From: an uncultured Rhodospirillaceae bacterium
GTDB taxonomy: Bacteria > Pseudomonadota > Alphaproteobacteria > Rhodospirillales > Magnetospirillaceae
DNA length: 43,065 bases
Assembly (NCBI GenBank): GCA_903941105.1
Contig: CAJANL010000021.1
Coordinates: 1 to 43,065, forward strand
Direction: 5' to 3'
The notes under the pieces were generated by a model. It was not told the DNA's origin and searched no databases. It saw nothing but the letters and a program-made list of their open reading frames with translations. Of this stretch, positions 36,400-43,065 are shown piece by piece (positions within the stretch are counted from its first letter, which is position 1; the number at the start of each line of letters is the position of its first letter). The translations under genes and the position numbers were made by a program.

Positions 36400-36739
36400 T
36401 CGCTCGTCCCATGGTGTCCGCCGGCTGAGGATAGGCCGGCTGTGTCGGCCAGTGTTGGGCGAATACGGTTGATGCGCAATCGAGCTTAAAGTCATTGGTT
36501 GTAAAGTATTGGCACGTTTGAGCTTAAAATGTCATATCCGAAAGTTTTGTGAATGGCTAAAATGCGATAATACATTGTGATCGTGTGCGGTGGCATTGGT
36601 TGTAATACTGTAATTTGATATTTAATTTATATTTCTTCGTATATAGATATTTCAAGCATCCACTTGACGAGTGGTATATTGCAGTCATCGGTAACGGTAT
36701 GCCGGCACGGCTGCACAAGAAAGGCGAGGAGGGGTGAAA
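36400..36739. other. AT-rich divergent regulatory region with direct repeats
   Basis: 340 bp; from about 36480 to 36690 it is much more AT-rich than anything else in the window. CATTGGTTGTAA occurs at 36493-36504 and 36594-36605, and GAGCTTAAA at 36482-36490 and 36520-36528. No reading frame is convincing. Likely a promoter/operator region for the kinase and the rightward small gene. Confidence 0.6.
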
Positions 36740-36961
36740 ATGCTGTGGGACAGGCAGCACTCCGAGAAAGACCAATGCGTAACGATGCCGCCGGATCTGC
36801 GATTTCCGGTTTTGGCGGCGATGATCGACGGCCTGGATCTTGATTGCTTCATCCGTGATCCGGGGTATCGGCGGCAACTCACTGAGGTTCTCGACGCCTT
36901 GTCGGACGAGGAGTTCGACCGTTTCGAACTGCTCTACACCCGCCGTTTCACACTGAATTGA
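36740..36961 (+). CDS. Small protein of unknown function upstream of a LuxR-type regulator
   Basis: 73 residues: MLWDRQHSEKDQCVTMPPDL, acidic middle (GLDLDCFIRDPGYRRQLTEVLDALSDEEFDRFELLYTRRF). No membrane segment. AGGAGG lies seven bases before the ATG at 36740. The next gene follows after 14 bp, so they are probably co-transcribed. Could be a small regulator partner; I do not recognise it. Confidence 0.65.
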   Translation: MLWDRQHSEKDQCVTMPPDLRFPVLAAMIDGLDLDCFIRDPGYRRQLTEVLDALSDEEFDRFELLYTRRFTLN

Positions 36962-36975
36962 AAGGGGTCCGCGCC

Positions 36976-37692
36976 ATGACCGAGGCGACCGTGACCGACG
37001 TGCCTCAGCAGGTGCCGGTAGCGTTGGCCGTCGAGGACACCGCGATGGTGAGCGAGATCGTCGGCCGATTCGAGCCGGCAGAGCGCCATGACCTGCGCAT
37101 TCTCGACGATCCGCGCCGCATGATCGAGCACCCCGAGTCGGCCGCCGGCGAGGTGACCATCATCTCGTACCCGGTGATCAAGCAGCTTGCCAAATATCAC
37201 CTGGACGAGCTGACCGAGTTCTGCCGGCGCAACAAGGTGGTGCTGCTGATCCGCAGCCCCGAGTTCCTCGATTCCATCGGCTTTCTCGAATACGCCGACG
37301 GGGTGATCTTCGCCGATGCGACCATGGAGCGCGTGCGCGAAATTCTGCAATTGTCCAAATCGGGGTATTCCATCCTGCCCTCGGCGGCGGTGATGGACAT
37401 CGTCACCGACCGGCTTCGATGCGATACCCTGCAGAAGCTGTCCTTCACCGAGCTATCCATTCTCGACAATGTGCGTTTGGCCAAGACCAACCGTGCCATC
37501 GCCCGCTCGCTGGGGCTGACCGAGGCCAACGTCAAGACCAAGGTGCGCGCCATCCTCAAGGCGCTGAAATTCCAGAACCGGACCGAGGCGGCGGTGTTCG
37601 CGTCGCGGCAGGGCGAACTCATCCGTCAGAATCTGGAGCATCGCGGCCGGGAAAAGGGGGCAGAGCCGCATGATAAAGGGTTGCCGCACTGA
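36976..37692 (+). CDS. LuxR-type regulator with a degenerate receiver domain
   Basis: 238 residues. The C-terminal helix-turn-helix (LSFTELSILDNVRLAKTNRAIARSLGLTEANVKTKVRAILKAL, about 155-200) is LuxR/GerE type. The N-terminal 130 residues follow a receiver fold, but the phosphoacceptor position reads TIISYP, with Ser for Asp, and the acidic pair is absent. It should not be phosphorylated in the normal way and may act through protein contacts, perhaps with the 73-residue protein before it. The start at 36976 has AAGGGG upstream. Confidence 0.78.
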   Translation: MTEATVTDVPQQVPVALAVEDTAMVSEIVGRFEPAERHDLRILDDPRRMIEHPESAAGEVTIISYPVIKQLAKYHLDELTEFCRRNKVVLLIRSPEFLDSIGFLEYADGVIFADATMERVREILQLSKSGYSILPSAAVMDIVTDRLRCDTLQKLSFTELSILDNVRLAKTNRAIARSLGLTEANVKTKVRAILKALKFQNRTEAAVFASRQGELIRQNLEHRGREKGAEPHDKGLPH

Positions 37693-37756
37693 ACGGCGGC
37701 CCCGCCAGTTGCCATCTGCCGGAGCGTCGTCTCAACGCTCGACGGGGATTGCAGCC

Positions 37757-38158
37757 ATGGACGTTAAACCTCTCCTCGCCGGTGCGGCGGTCTTCATGAC
37801 CGCCGCCGTCGCCGGTCTTCCTGCCCAGGCCCAGTGGAACAACCAGCCGTACAGCTTCGGCAGCGTCGGGATCGGCATGAGTATGGCCGCCCGCCAGGCC
37901 ATTCTTGATCAGGAGCTCACCGGCAGTCGGCCGCGCAACCTGTACCGCGGATCCGATGGCCGGTTGTCGACGGTGACGCGGCGGGATCAGCAAGCCTATC
38001 TGGTGGACCCGCAACCCAACTTTCTGGTGGGGCTGCCGCGGACCGGACAGGTCTTCCTGCAGTTGGGCGGCCTCGGGGCTGCGTTCCACTACAGCCTCGC
38101 CGCCGGCCCCCGCCTGTCCTCGGCCCCGGTGGATGCCTGGGTGGCGATGTTGGAGTGA
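37757..38158 (+). CDS. Secreted protein of unknown function
   Basis: 133 residues with a signal peptide (MDVKPLLAGAAVFMTAAVAG...AQA) cut before QWNNQPYSFG. The mature part has RNLYRGSDGRLSTVTRRDQQAYLV and FLQLGGLGAAFHYSL. No lipobox. Family not recognised; the N-terminal motif suggests a periplasmic role. Confidence 0.65.
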   Translation: MDVKPLLAGAAVFMTAAVAGLPAQAQWNNQPYSFGSVGIGMSMAARQAILDQELTGSRPRNLYRGSDGRLSTVTRRDQQAYLVDPQPNFLVGLPRTGQVFLQLGGLGAAFHYSLAAGPRLSSAPVDAWVAMLE

Positions 38159-38176
38159 GGTCACGGTCGCGCAAAT

Positions 38177-38198
38177 CCCCTCCCCGCGGGGGGAGGGG
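38177..38198. terminator. Strong GC hairpin between convergent genes
   Basis: CCCCTCCCC (38177-38185), loop GCGG, GGGGAGGGG (38190-38198): a perfect 9-bp stem between the stops at 38158 and 38205. On the minus strand it is followed by ATTT. Its sequence recalls the start of the dispersed repeat at 15566 and 25544. Confidence 0.5.
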
Positions 38199-38204
38199 CC
38201 TGCT

Positions 38205-38918
38205 TCAGGCGGGGGTCACTTCGACATGGGCGCCACCGGCGCCGCGCCGTGGGGCGAGCGGCGAATTGTCGCTGGACAGGCCGTTGTTGAGCGCCCAGAT
38301 GGCGGCCTGGGTGCGATTGGCGGCGTTGATCTTCTTCAGCACGCCCTTGAGGTGCACCTTGACCGTGGCTTCGGTGATGCTGAGTTTCTTGGCGATCACC
38401 TTGTTGGGATGGCCGTTGAGCAGGCAGCGCAGGATCTGGATCTCGCGCTCGGACAGCCCCTGCAGGTCGGGCGAGGCGGCGGCCGGGCGCTGGGCGTCGA
38501 CCTGGCCCGAGATCAGCATGGCCGCCAGCCGGGTGGGGAAAACCTTCTCGCCCAGCAGCACCAGCTTCAGGCTCTGCTTCAGGGCGTCGGGCGAGATGTT
38601 CTTCAACAGGTAGGCGTCGGCACCGGCCTCGAAGCAGCGGGCCAAGTTGTGGATGTTGCGTGTGCTGGCGGCCAGCACCACCAGTTTGACGTCGGGGTGC
38701 TTCTCGCGCATCTGCTGCAGCACGGCGATCTCGTCCGAGCTGGCGTCGAATTCCACCAGCGCGATACGGGGCTTGAAGCCGGATTCCAGCTTCTGCATTC
38801 CTTCGGCCATGCTGTCGGCCTCGTCGGCGATGGCAAAGGCAGAGCCGTCGAGCAGCTTCTTTAGGCCCTCCCTGAACAGCTTATTGGCGTCGATAAGAAG
38901 CATTTCCACGTTCTGCAT
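38205..38918 (-). CDS. NarL-type regulator with atypical receiver domain
   Basis: 237 residues. The helix-turn-helix LSEREIQILRCLLNGHPNKVIAKKLSITEATVKVHLKGVLKKI (about 155-200) is canonical. The receiver starts MLLIDANKLFREGL, keeping one acid of the usual pair. The phosphoacceptor site reads IALVEFDASSDE, so Glu aligns with Asp and may mimic the phosphorylated state; the Asp two residues later is an alternative. The switch Lys (YLLKNI) is kept. The C-terminal tail is Ala/Gly/Arg-rich. Confidence 0.85.
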   Translation of the reverse strand: MQNVEMLLIDANKLFREGLKKLLDGSAFAIADEADSMAEGMQKLESGFKPRIALVEFDASSDEIAVLQQMREKHPDVKLVVLAASTRNIHNLARCFEAGADAYLLKNISPDALKQSLKLVLLGEKVFPTRLAAMLISGQVDAQRPAAASPDLQGLSEREIQILRCLLNGHPNKVIAKKLSITEATVKVHLKGVLKKINAANRTQAAIWALNNGLSSDNSPLAPRRGAGGAHVEVTPA

Positions 38919-39229
38919 GTGTAGTCCCCGTGCAAGGGAAGGCAGCCATCGGGCCTTCCGGCTCTAATTCGAGTTAGCCGGGTGACCGCAGCGGTGCTTC
39001 GCGTTTGTGACCTTCTGCGGCTGTTTTTATCCGAGAGGGCGCCGTTATCCTACCTTCTGTAGGAGGTAGCGCCGTGTTCATAATCGGTATTGATGCACCG
39101 TTCGCGTGCCCAAAAAGTTACCGATAATGGATAAAGCGGCCAGGCGATGGGGCCGCGGACAAGGCGCGGCGGCAGCCAAGGGCGCCGATGCGCCCGCCCG
39201 GCGCGAGCCGGAAGATCATAAGGGGGGAA
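38919..39229. other. Intergenic region between regulator and tRNA-His
   Basis: 311 bp with no convincing gene. It contains the dyad TCCTAC-5-GTAGGA (39049-39065), followed by GTAG, and a looser CCGCAG/CTGCGG pair (38987-39023) followed by TTTTT on the plus strand. Confidence 0.5.
39049..39065. promoter_or_regulatory. Perfect 6-5-6 dyad upstream of the NarL-type regulator
   Basis: TCCTAC (39049-39054), CTTCT, GTAGGA (39060-39065), about 130 bp before the start at 38918. Size and symmetry fit a dimeric regulator's operator. Confidence 0.45.
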
Positions 39230-39307
39230 TGGGGCGAGTGAGCGGAATCGAACCGCCGACATCCAGAACCACAATCTGGCGCTCTAACCAACTGAGCTAC
39301 ACCCGCC
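39230..39307 (-). tRNA. tRNA-His, anticodon GTG
   Basis: Complete cloverleaf on the minus strand: extra G at -1 (39307) opposite C73, the tRNA-His identity pair; acceptor GCGGGTG/CACTCGC; D arm GCTC-AGTTGGTTA-GAGC; anticodon arm CCAGA-TTGTGGT-TCTGG giving GTG; T arm GGCGG-TTCGATT-CCGCT. CCA is encoded (39232-39230). Confidence 0.98.
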
Positions 39308-39320
39308 ACAGGAGGCGTGA

Positions 39321-39350
39321 TGTTTAGCGAAAAGGCCCCCGTCTCGTCAA
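39321..39350 (-). promoter_or_regulatory. Promoter of tRNA-His
   Basis: Minus strand TTGACG (39350-39345), 18-bp spacer, TAAACA (39326-39321), placing the start about seven bases before the tRNA. Confidence 0.6.
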
Positions 39351-39506
39351 GGGGGCGCTTTATCCAATCTGCGTCCCACCCATCGGCGCGGGAAACGGCC
39401 CCTCCGGCCGGCAGGCCGCGGCCACCCGCGGCGGGTGAAGCGCCGGTATCCCTTCGTGCCGTATGGTTACCGTCAAGCAATAATGGACGAGAGGGAGGCT
39501 TCGGCC

Positions 39507-40403
39507 ATGTCCACACGGCACCCCATCATCGCCGTCACCGGGTCGTCCGGCGCCGGCCGCGGTTCGGTCAAGCACCTGTTCGACAAGATGTTCCGGCGTG
39601 AAGGGCTGACGGCCGCCTTTGTCGACGGCGACAGTTTCCACCGCTACGACCGTTCGGATATGCGCGTGGCCACCCAGGCAGCGCTGACCACGGGCAACCA
39701 CAGCTTCAGCCACTTCGGCCCCGAGGCCAACCTGTTCGACGAACTGGAGGCGCTCTATCGCAGCTACGGTGCGGCCGGCGAGGGCCGGCGGCGGTTCTAT
39801 CTCCATACCGCCGAGGATGGGGAGAGGCTGGGCTATCCCGAACTCAAGTCCGGCCAGTTCACCCCGTGGGAAGACCTGCCGCGCGACACCGACCTGCTGA
39901 TCTACGAGGGGCTGCATGGGGTGGCGCGCGCCGAGGGCTTCGACCTGAGCAAGCTGGTGGACGTCAAGATCGGGGTGGTGCCGGTGATCAATCTTGAATG
40001 GACCCGCAAGATCCATCGTGACACCAGCGAACGCGGCTATTCCGAGGAGGCGGTGGTCGACACCATCCTGCGGCGGATGAACGACTATGTCCGCTACGTC
40101 ATTCCGCAGTTCAAGCACAGCGACATCAATTTCCAGCAGGTGCCGGTGGTGGACACCTCGGACCCCTTCGTCACCCGCGAGCTGCCCAGCGCCGACGAGA
40201 GCGTCACCGTGGCGCGCTTCCGGCGGCCCGAGGAGTTCGACGTCGATTTCCCCTGCCTGATGCGCAACATCGAGGGCTCGTGGATGAGCCGCCGCAACAC
40301 CCTGGTGGTGCCGGGTGGCAAGACCGAGCTGGCCATGGAGCTGATCCTCACCCCCATCGTCGAACGCCTGATCAGCCGCAGCCGGATGCTGAAGGTGGCG
40401 TGA
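39507..40403 (+). CDS. Phosphoribulokinase (class I, proteobacterial type)
   Basis: 298 residues, the usual length for bacterial phosphoribulokinase. P-loop GSSGAGRGSVK near residue 13; VDGDSFHRYDR, the conserved NHSFSHFGPEANLFDEL segment, and LIYEGLHGV with the Walker B region. It phosphorylates ribulose-5-phosphate to ribulose-1,5-bisphosphate for the Calvin cycle. No other Calvin-cycle gene (RuBisCO, FBPase, transketolase, cbbR) is in the window. The start at 39507 has GAGGGAGG eight bases upstream. The end overlaps the convergent aminotransferase by 32 bp. Confidence 0.93.
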   Translation: MSTRHPIIAVTGSSGAGRGSVKHLFDKMFRREGLTAAFVDGDSFHRYDRSDMRVATQAALTTGNHSFSHFGPEANLFDELEALYRSYGAAGEGRRRFYLHTAEDGERLGYPELKSGQFTPWEDLPRDTDLLIYEGLHGVARAEGFDLSKLVDVKIGVVPVINLEWTRKIHRDTSERGYSEEAVVDTILRRMNDYVRYVIPQFKHSDINFQQVPVVDTSDPFVTRELPSADESVTVARFRRPEEFDVDFPCLMRNIEGSWMSRRNTLVVPGGKTELAMELILTPIVERLISRSRMLKVA

Positions 40404-41568
40404 GGGGCTCACCCCGAAAGAATCGCTCCAGCCGCGCCACCGCCTCGTCGATGGCGGCGTCGGTCTTGGCAAAGCAGAAGCGGGCGAAGTGGTTGACCTC
40501 GCCGCCCTGGTAGAATGCGGATACCGGGATCGCCGTCACCCCGGCCCGCTCGGTGATATGGCGGCAGAAGGCGTCGTCGTCGCCGGTAAATCCCAGCGGG
40601 CGGAAGTCGGCCGACAGGAAATAGCTGCCGGCGGTGGCCAGCGTCGCGAAGCCCACCCGCCGCAGGCCCGCCGCCAGACGGTCGCGCCGGGCCCCCAGCA
40701 TGGCGGTCAGCCCGTCGTAGTAGCCGTCGTCCTTGCCCAGCCCATGGGCCACCGCCGCCTGCAGGTTGGGCGGCGTGGTGAAGGTGAGGTACTGATGCGC
40801 CTTGGCCACCGGTTGCAGCAAGGCGGGGCAGGCGATCACCCAGCCCACCTTCCAGCCGGTCAGCGAGAAGATCTTGCCGGCGGAGCCGATCTTCAGGCAG
40901 CGCTCGCGCATGCCGGGCAGGGTGATCAGCGGGATATGGCGGCGACCGTCATAGACCAGATGCTCGTACACCTCGTCGCACACCGCATAGGCATCCCAGC
41001 GCTCCAGCAGGCCGGCGATGAAGGCGAGGTCGTCCGCGTCGAACACCTTGCCGGCCGGATTCATGGGCGTGTTGAGCAGCAGCAGCTTGGTGCGCCCGGA
41101 GAACGCCGCCGCCAGTTCATCCCGGGGCAGGGTCCAGTGGGGCGGCGCCACCCGCACCAGCCGGGGGACGCCGCCGGCGCGGCGGATGATGGGCAGGTAG
41201 CTGTCGTAGAGCGGCTCGATCAGCACCACCTCGTCACCCGGCTCGATCAGGCCGAACAGGCAGGCGGCGAGGGCCTCGGTGGCGCCCGAGGTCACCATCA
41301 CCTCGCCCGGCCAGTCCAGGTCGAGGCCGTAGAAGCGCCGGTCATGCGCCGCGATGGCCTGGCGCAGGTCGGGGGTGCCCATCATCGAGGGGTACTGGTT
41401 GGGGCCAGCCGCAACCGCCTCGGCCGCCCTGGCCACCACATCCGCCGGTTCCAGGCCCTCGGGGAAGCCCTGGCCGAGATTGACGGCGCCGTGCGCCTGG
41501 GACAGCCGGCTCATGGTCTCGAAGATGGTGGTGCCATAGGACGACAGGACGCTGTTGACGGGCTTCAC
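40372..41568 (-). CDS. Class I/II pyridoxal-phosphate aminotransferase
   Basis: About 398 residues. Fold type I motifs: NLGQGFPEG, QYPSMMGTPDLRQAIA, LLLNTPMNPAGKVF, CDEVYEHLVYD and the PLP-lysine loop SAGKIFSLTGWKVGW, plus a C-terminal FARFCFAK arginine. Closest in look to the methionine/kynurenine/glutamine aminotransferases (YbdL group). Substrate unproven. Start taken as GTG 41568 (KPVNSVLSSYGTTIFETM); a longer version from ATG 41652 has a less convincing N-terminus. Confidence 0.88.
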   Translation of the reverse strand: MKPVNSVLSSYGTTIFETMSRLSQAHGAVNLGQGFPEGLEPADVVARAAEAVAAGPNQYPSMMGTPDLRQAIAAHDRRFYGLDLDWPGEVMVTSGATEALAACLFGLIEPGDEVVLIEPLYDSYLPIIRRAGGVPRLVRVAPPHWTLPRDELAAAFSGRTKLLLLNTPMNPAGKVFDADDLAFIAGLLERWDAYAVCDEVYEHLVYDGRRHIPLITLPGMRERCLKIGSAGKIFSLTGWKVGWVIACPALLQPVAKAHQYLTFTTPPNLQAAVAHGLGKDDGYYDGLTAMLGARRDRLAAGLRRVGFATLATAGSYFLSADFRPLGFTGDDDAFCRHITERAGVTAIPVSAFYQGGEVNHFARFCFAKTDAAIDEAVARLERFFRGEPLTPPSASGCG

Positions 41569-41674
41569 GGGCGGTACTCGCGGCAGGATCTGACCTCCAC
41601 CTCTAGCATAGCGCGGGCGGGCAGCCCAGACTCCTCGGCTATTGCTCGCCATATGCCCAAAGATTAGGCGGAAG

Positions 41675-41691
41675 TGCCCGAAAAACGGGCA
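41675..41691. promoter_or_regulatory. TGCCCG-5-CGGGCA dyad upstream of glnB
   Basis: TGCCCG (41675-41680), AAAAA, CGGGCA (41686-41691). The 6-5-6 geometry and the TGC/GCA ends match NtrC enhancer sites, the inner bases do not. It lies about 50 bp before the sigma-54-like element. Confidence 0.4.
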
Positions 41692-41740
41692 AATTTACAA
41701 GGATTTCCGCGGAGATTCCACGTTTTTCCCGATGGTCTAA

Positions 41741-42169
<429 letters not shown>

Positions 42170-42221
42170 GCTCGTCTTGAGCCAAATCTAATTTCAACGC
42201 CAACTATCAGGAACTGTCACC

Positions 42222-43065
42222 ATGTCCGACGTCAAGAAGGTCCTCGATATGATCAAGGAGAACGATGTCAAGTACATCGATTTCCGTTTCACCGACCCCA
42301 AGGGCAAGTGGCAGCACACCGCCCAGCATGTCTCTTCCGTTGACGAAGCCCTGCTCACCGAGGGCATCATGTTCGACGGTTCGTCCATCGCCGGCTGGAA
42401 GAGCATCGACCAGTCCGACATGATCCTGAAGGTCGACCTGGCCTCGGCCACCATGGACCCCTTCGCCGCCCAGTCGCAGCTGATCCTGTTCTGCGACATC
42501 GTCGAGCCGGCCACCGGCCAGCTCTATGACCGCGACCCGCGCTCCATCGCCAAGCGCGCCGAGGCCTATCTGGGCTCGACCGGCATCGGCGACACTGCCT
42601 ATTTCGGCCCCGAGGCCGAGTTCTTCGTGTTCGACGACGTCCGCTTCGAAGTCGGCATGAACCGCGGCTTCTACCAGCTGAATTCCGAGGACGGCGCCGA
42701 GTCGTCGGCCAAGGACTTCTCCGAGGGTAACCTGGGCCACCGCCCCGGCGTCAAGGGCGGCTATTTCCCGGTTCCGCCGGTGGACAGCGCCGTCGACATG
42801 CGCGCCGAGATGCTGACCGTGATGGCCGACATGGGCCTGCCGGTCGAGAAGCATCACCACGAGGTCGCCTCCTCGCAGCATGAGCTGGGCATCAAGTTCG
42901 GCACCATGGTGCAGGCCGCCGACTGGATCCAGATCTACAAGTACGTGGTCCACAACGTCGCCGCCTCCTACGGCAAGACCGCGACCTTCATGCCGAAGCC
43001 CATCTATGGCGACAACGGCTCGGGCATGCACGTGCACCAGTCCATCTGGAAGGCCGGCAAGCCGA
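42222..43065 (+). CDS. glnA: Glutamine synthetase type I (N-terminal 281 codons, cut by window end)
   Basis: Starts [20 protein letters not shown]; contains the beta-grasp domain with [10 protein letters not shown], the metal-binding [11 protein letters not shown], and the substrate segment [18 protein letters not shown] followed by [12 protein letters not shown]. It makes glutamine from glutamate and ammonia with ATP. The adenylylation tyrosine lies in the missing C-terminus. Co-directional with glnB, 52 bp apart. Confidence 0.97.
   Translation, partial: MSDVKKVLDMIKENDVKYIDFRFTDPKGKWQHTAQHVSSVDEALLTEGIMFDGSSIAGWKSIDQSDMILKVDLASATMDPFAAQSQLILFCDIVEPATGQLYDRDPRSIAKRAEAYLGSTGIGDTAYFGPEAEFFVFDDVRFEVGMNRGFYQLNSEDGAESSAKDFSEGNLGHRPGVKGGYFPVPPVDSAVDMRAEMLTVMADMGLPVEKHHHEVASSQHELGIKFGTMVQAADWIQIYKYVVHNVAASYGKTATFMPKPIYGDNGSGMHVHQSIWKAGKP

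Noticed and set aside
36508..36526. A sigma-54-like TGGCACGTTTGAGCTT
   Set aside because: GG and GC are 9 bp apart instead of 10, so the spacing is wrong.
38983..39027. CCGCAG...CTGCGG dyad followed by TTTTT, as a possible small-RNA terminator on the plus strand
   Set aside because: The loop is about 23 bases, the stem only 6, and no plus-strand transcript or promoter can be pointed to.

Overview
The window is about 43 kb of GC-rich chromosome (codon third positions are almost all G or C) from an alphaproteobacterium, most likely a Rhodospirillales/Magnetospirillum-like organism. This is inferred from an encapsulin with encapsulated ferritin, a glnB-glnA pair with a sigma-54-type promoter, an isolated phosphoribulokinase, a SoeABC-type molybdoenzyme, many sensory proteins and the general style of the proteins; no database was searched. 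No insertion sequence, phage, integrase or CRISPR array was seen.

Left part (1-7.4 kb): the start of ettA (minus strand, cut by the window edge), a divergent EF-G-like GTPase whose GTPase motifs are degenerate, then a two-gene encapsulin nanocompartment (EncFtn ferritin-like cargo and shell protein, overlapping by 13 bp). The ribosome-binding site of the cargo gene lies in the arm of a perfect 10-bp hairpin. A TonB/TolA-like proline-rich protein follows, then an unusual fusion of a DedA/VTT membrane domain to an ATP-grasp domain, with a small PQ-loop membrane protein converging on it.

Housekeeping block (7.4-18.7 kb, mostly minus strand): histidine phosphatase, pheT-pheS, rplT-rpmI with a sigma-70-type promoter and a terminator lying almost on top of the pheS start, a divergent EAL-domain protein, an RsmB-like rRNA methyltransferase, a small lipoprotein, guaB, a host-attachment-family protein and a Nudix hydrolase. 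From 18.7 to 22.3 kb come small periplasmic and hypothetical proteins, a hotdog thioesterase, an ECHDC3-like crotonase and a methyl-accepting chemotaxis protein.

Respiratory and envelope block (22.6-33.5 kb, plus strand): soeABC, probably a cytoplasm-facing sulfite:quinone oxidoreductase, whose A-B junction contains a 139-bp composite inverted repeat. A solo arm of the same repeat sits at 15.57 kb. RluA-type pseudouridine synthase, tandem universal stress protein, DUF2189 membrane protein, Sel1/peptidoglycan-binding protein, a phospholipase D-VTT fusion (cardiolipin-synthase-like) and an endonuclease/exonuclease/phosphatase-family protein follow.

Signalling block (33.8-38.9 kb): three NarL/LuxR-type regulators around a PAS-PAS hybrid histidine kinase. 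Only one of the regulators keeps a normal phosphoacceptor aspartate. Right end: tRNA-His(GTG) with encoded CCA, phosphoribulokinase, a class I/II aminotransferase, glnB and the first 281 codons of glnA.
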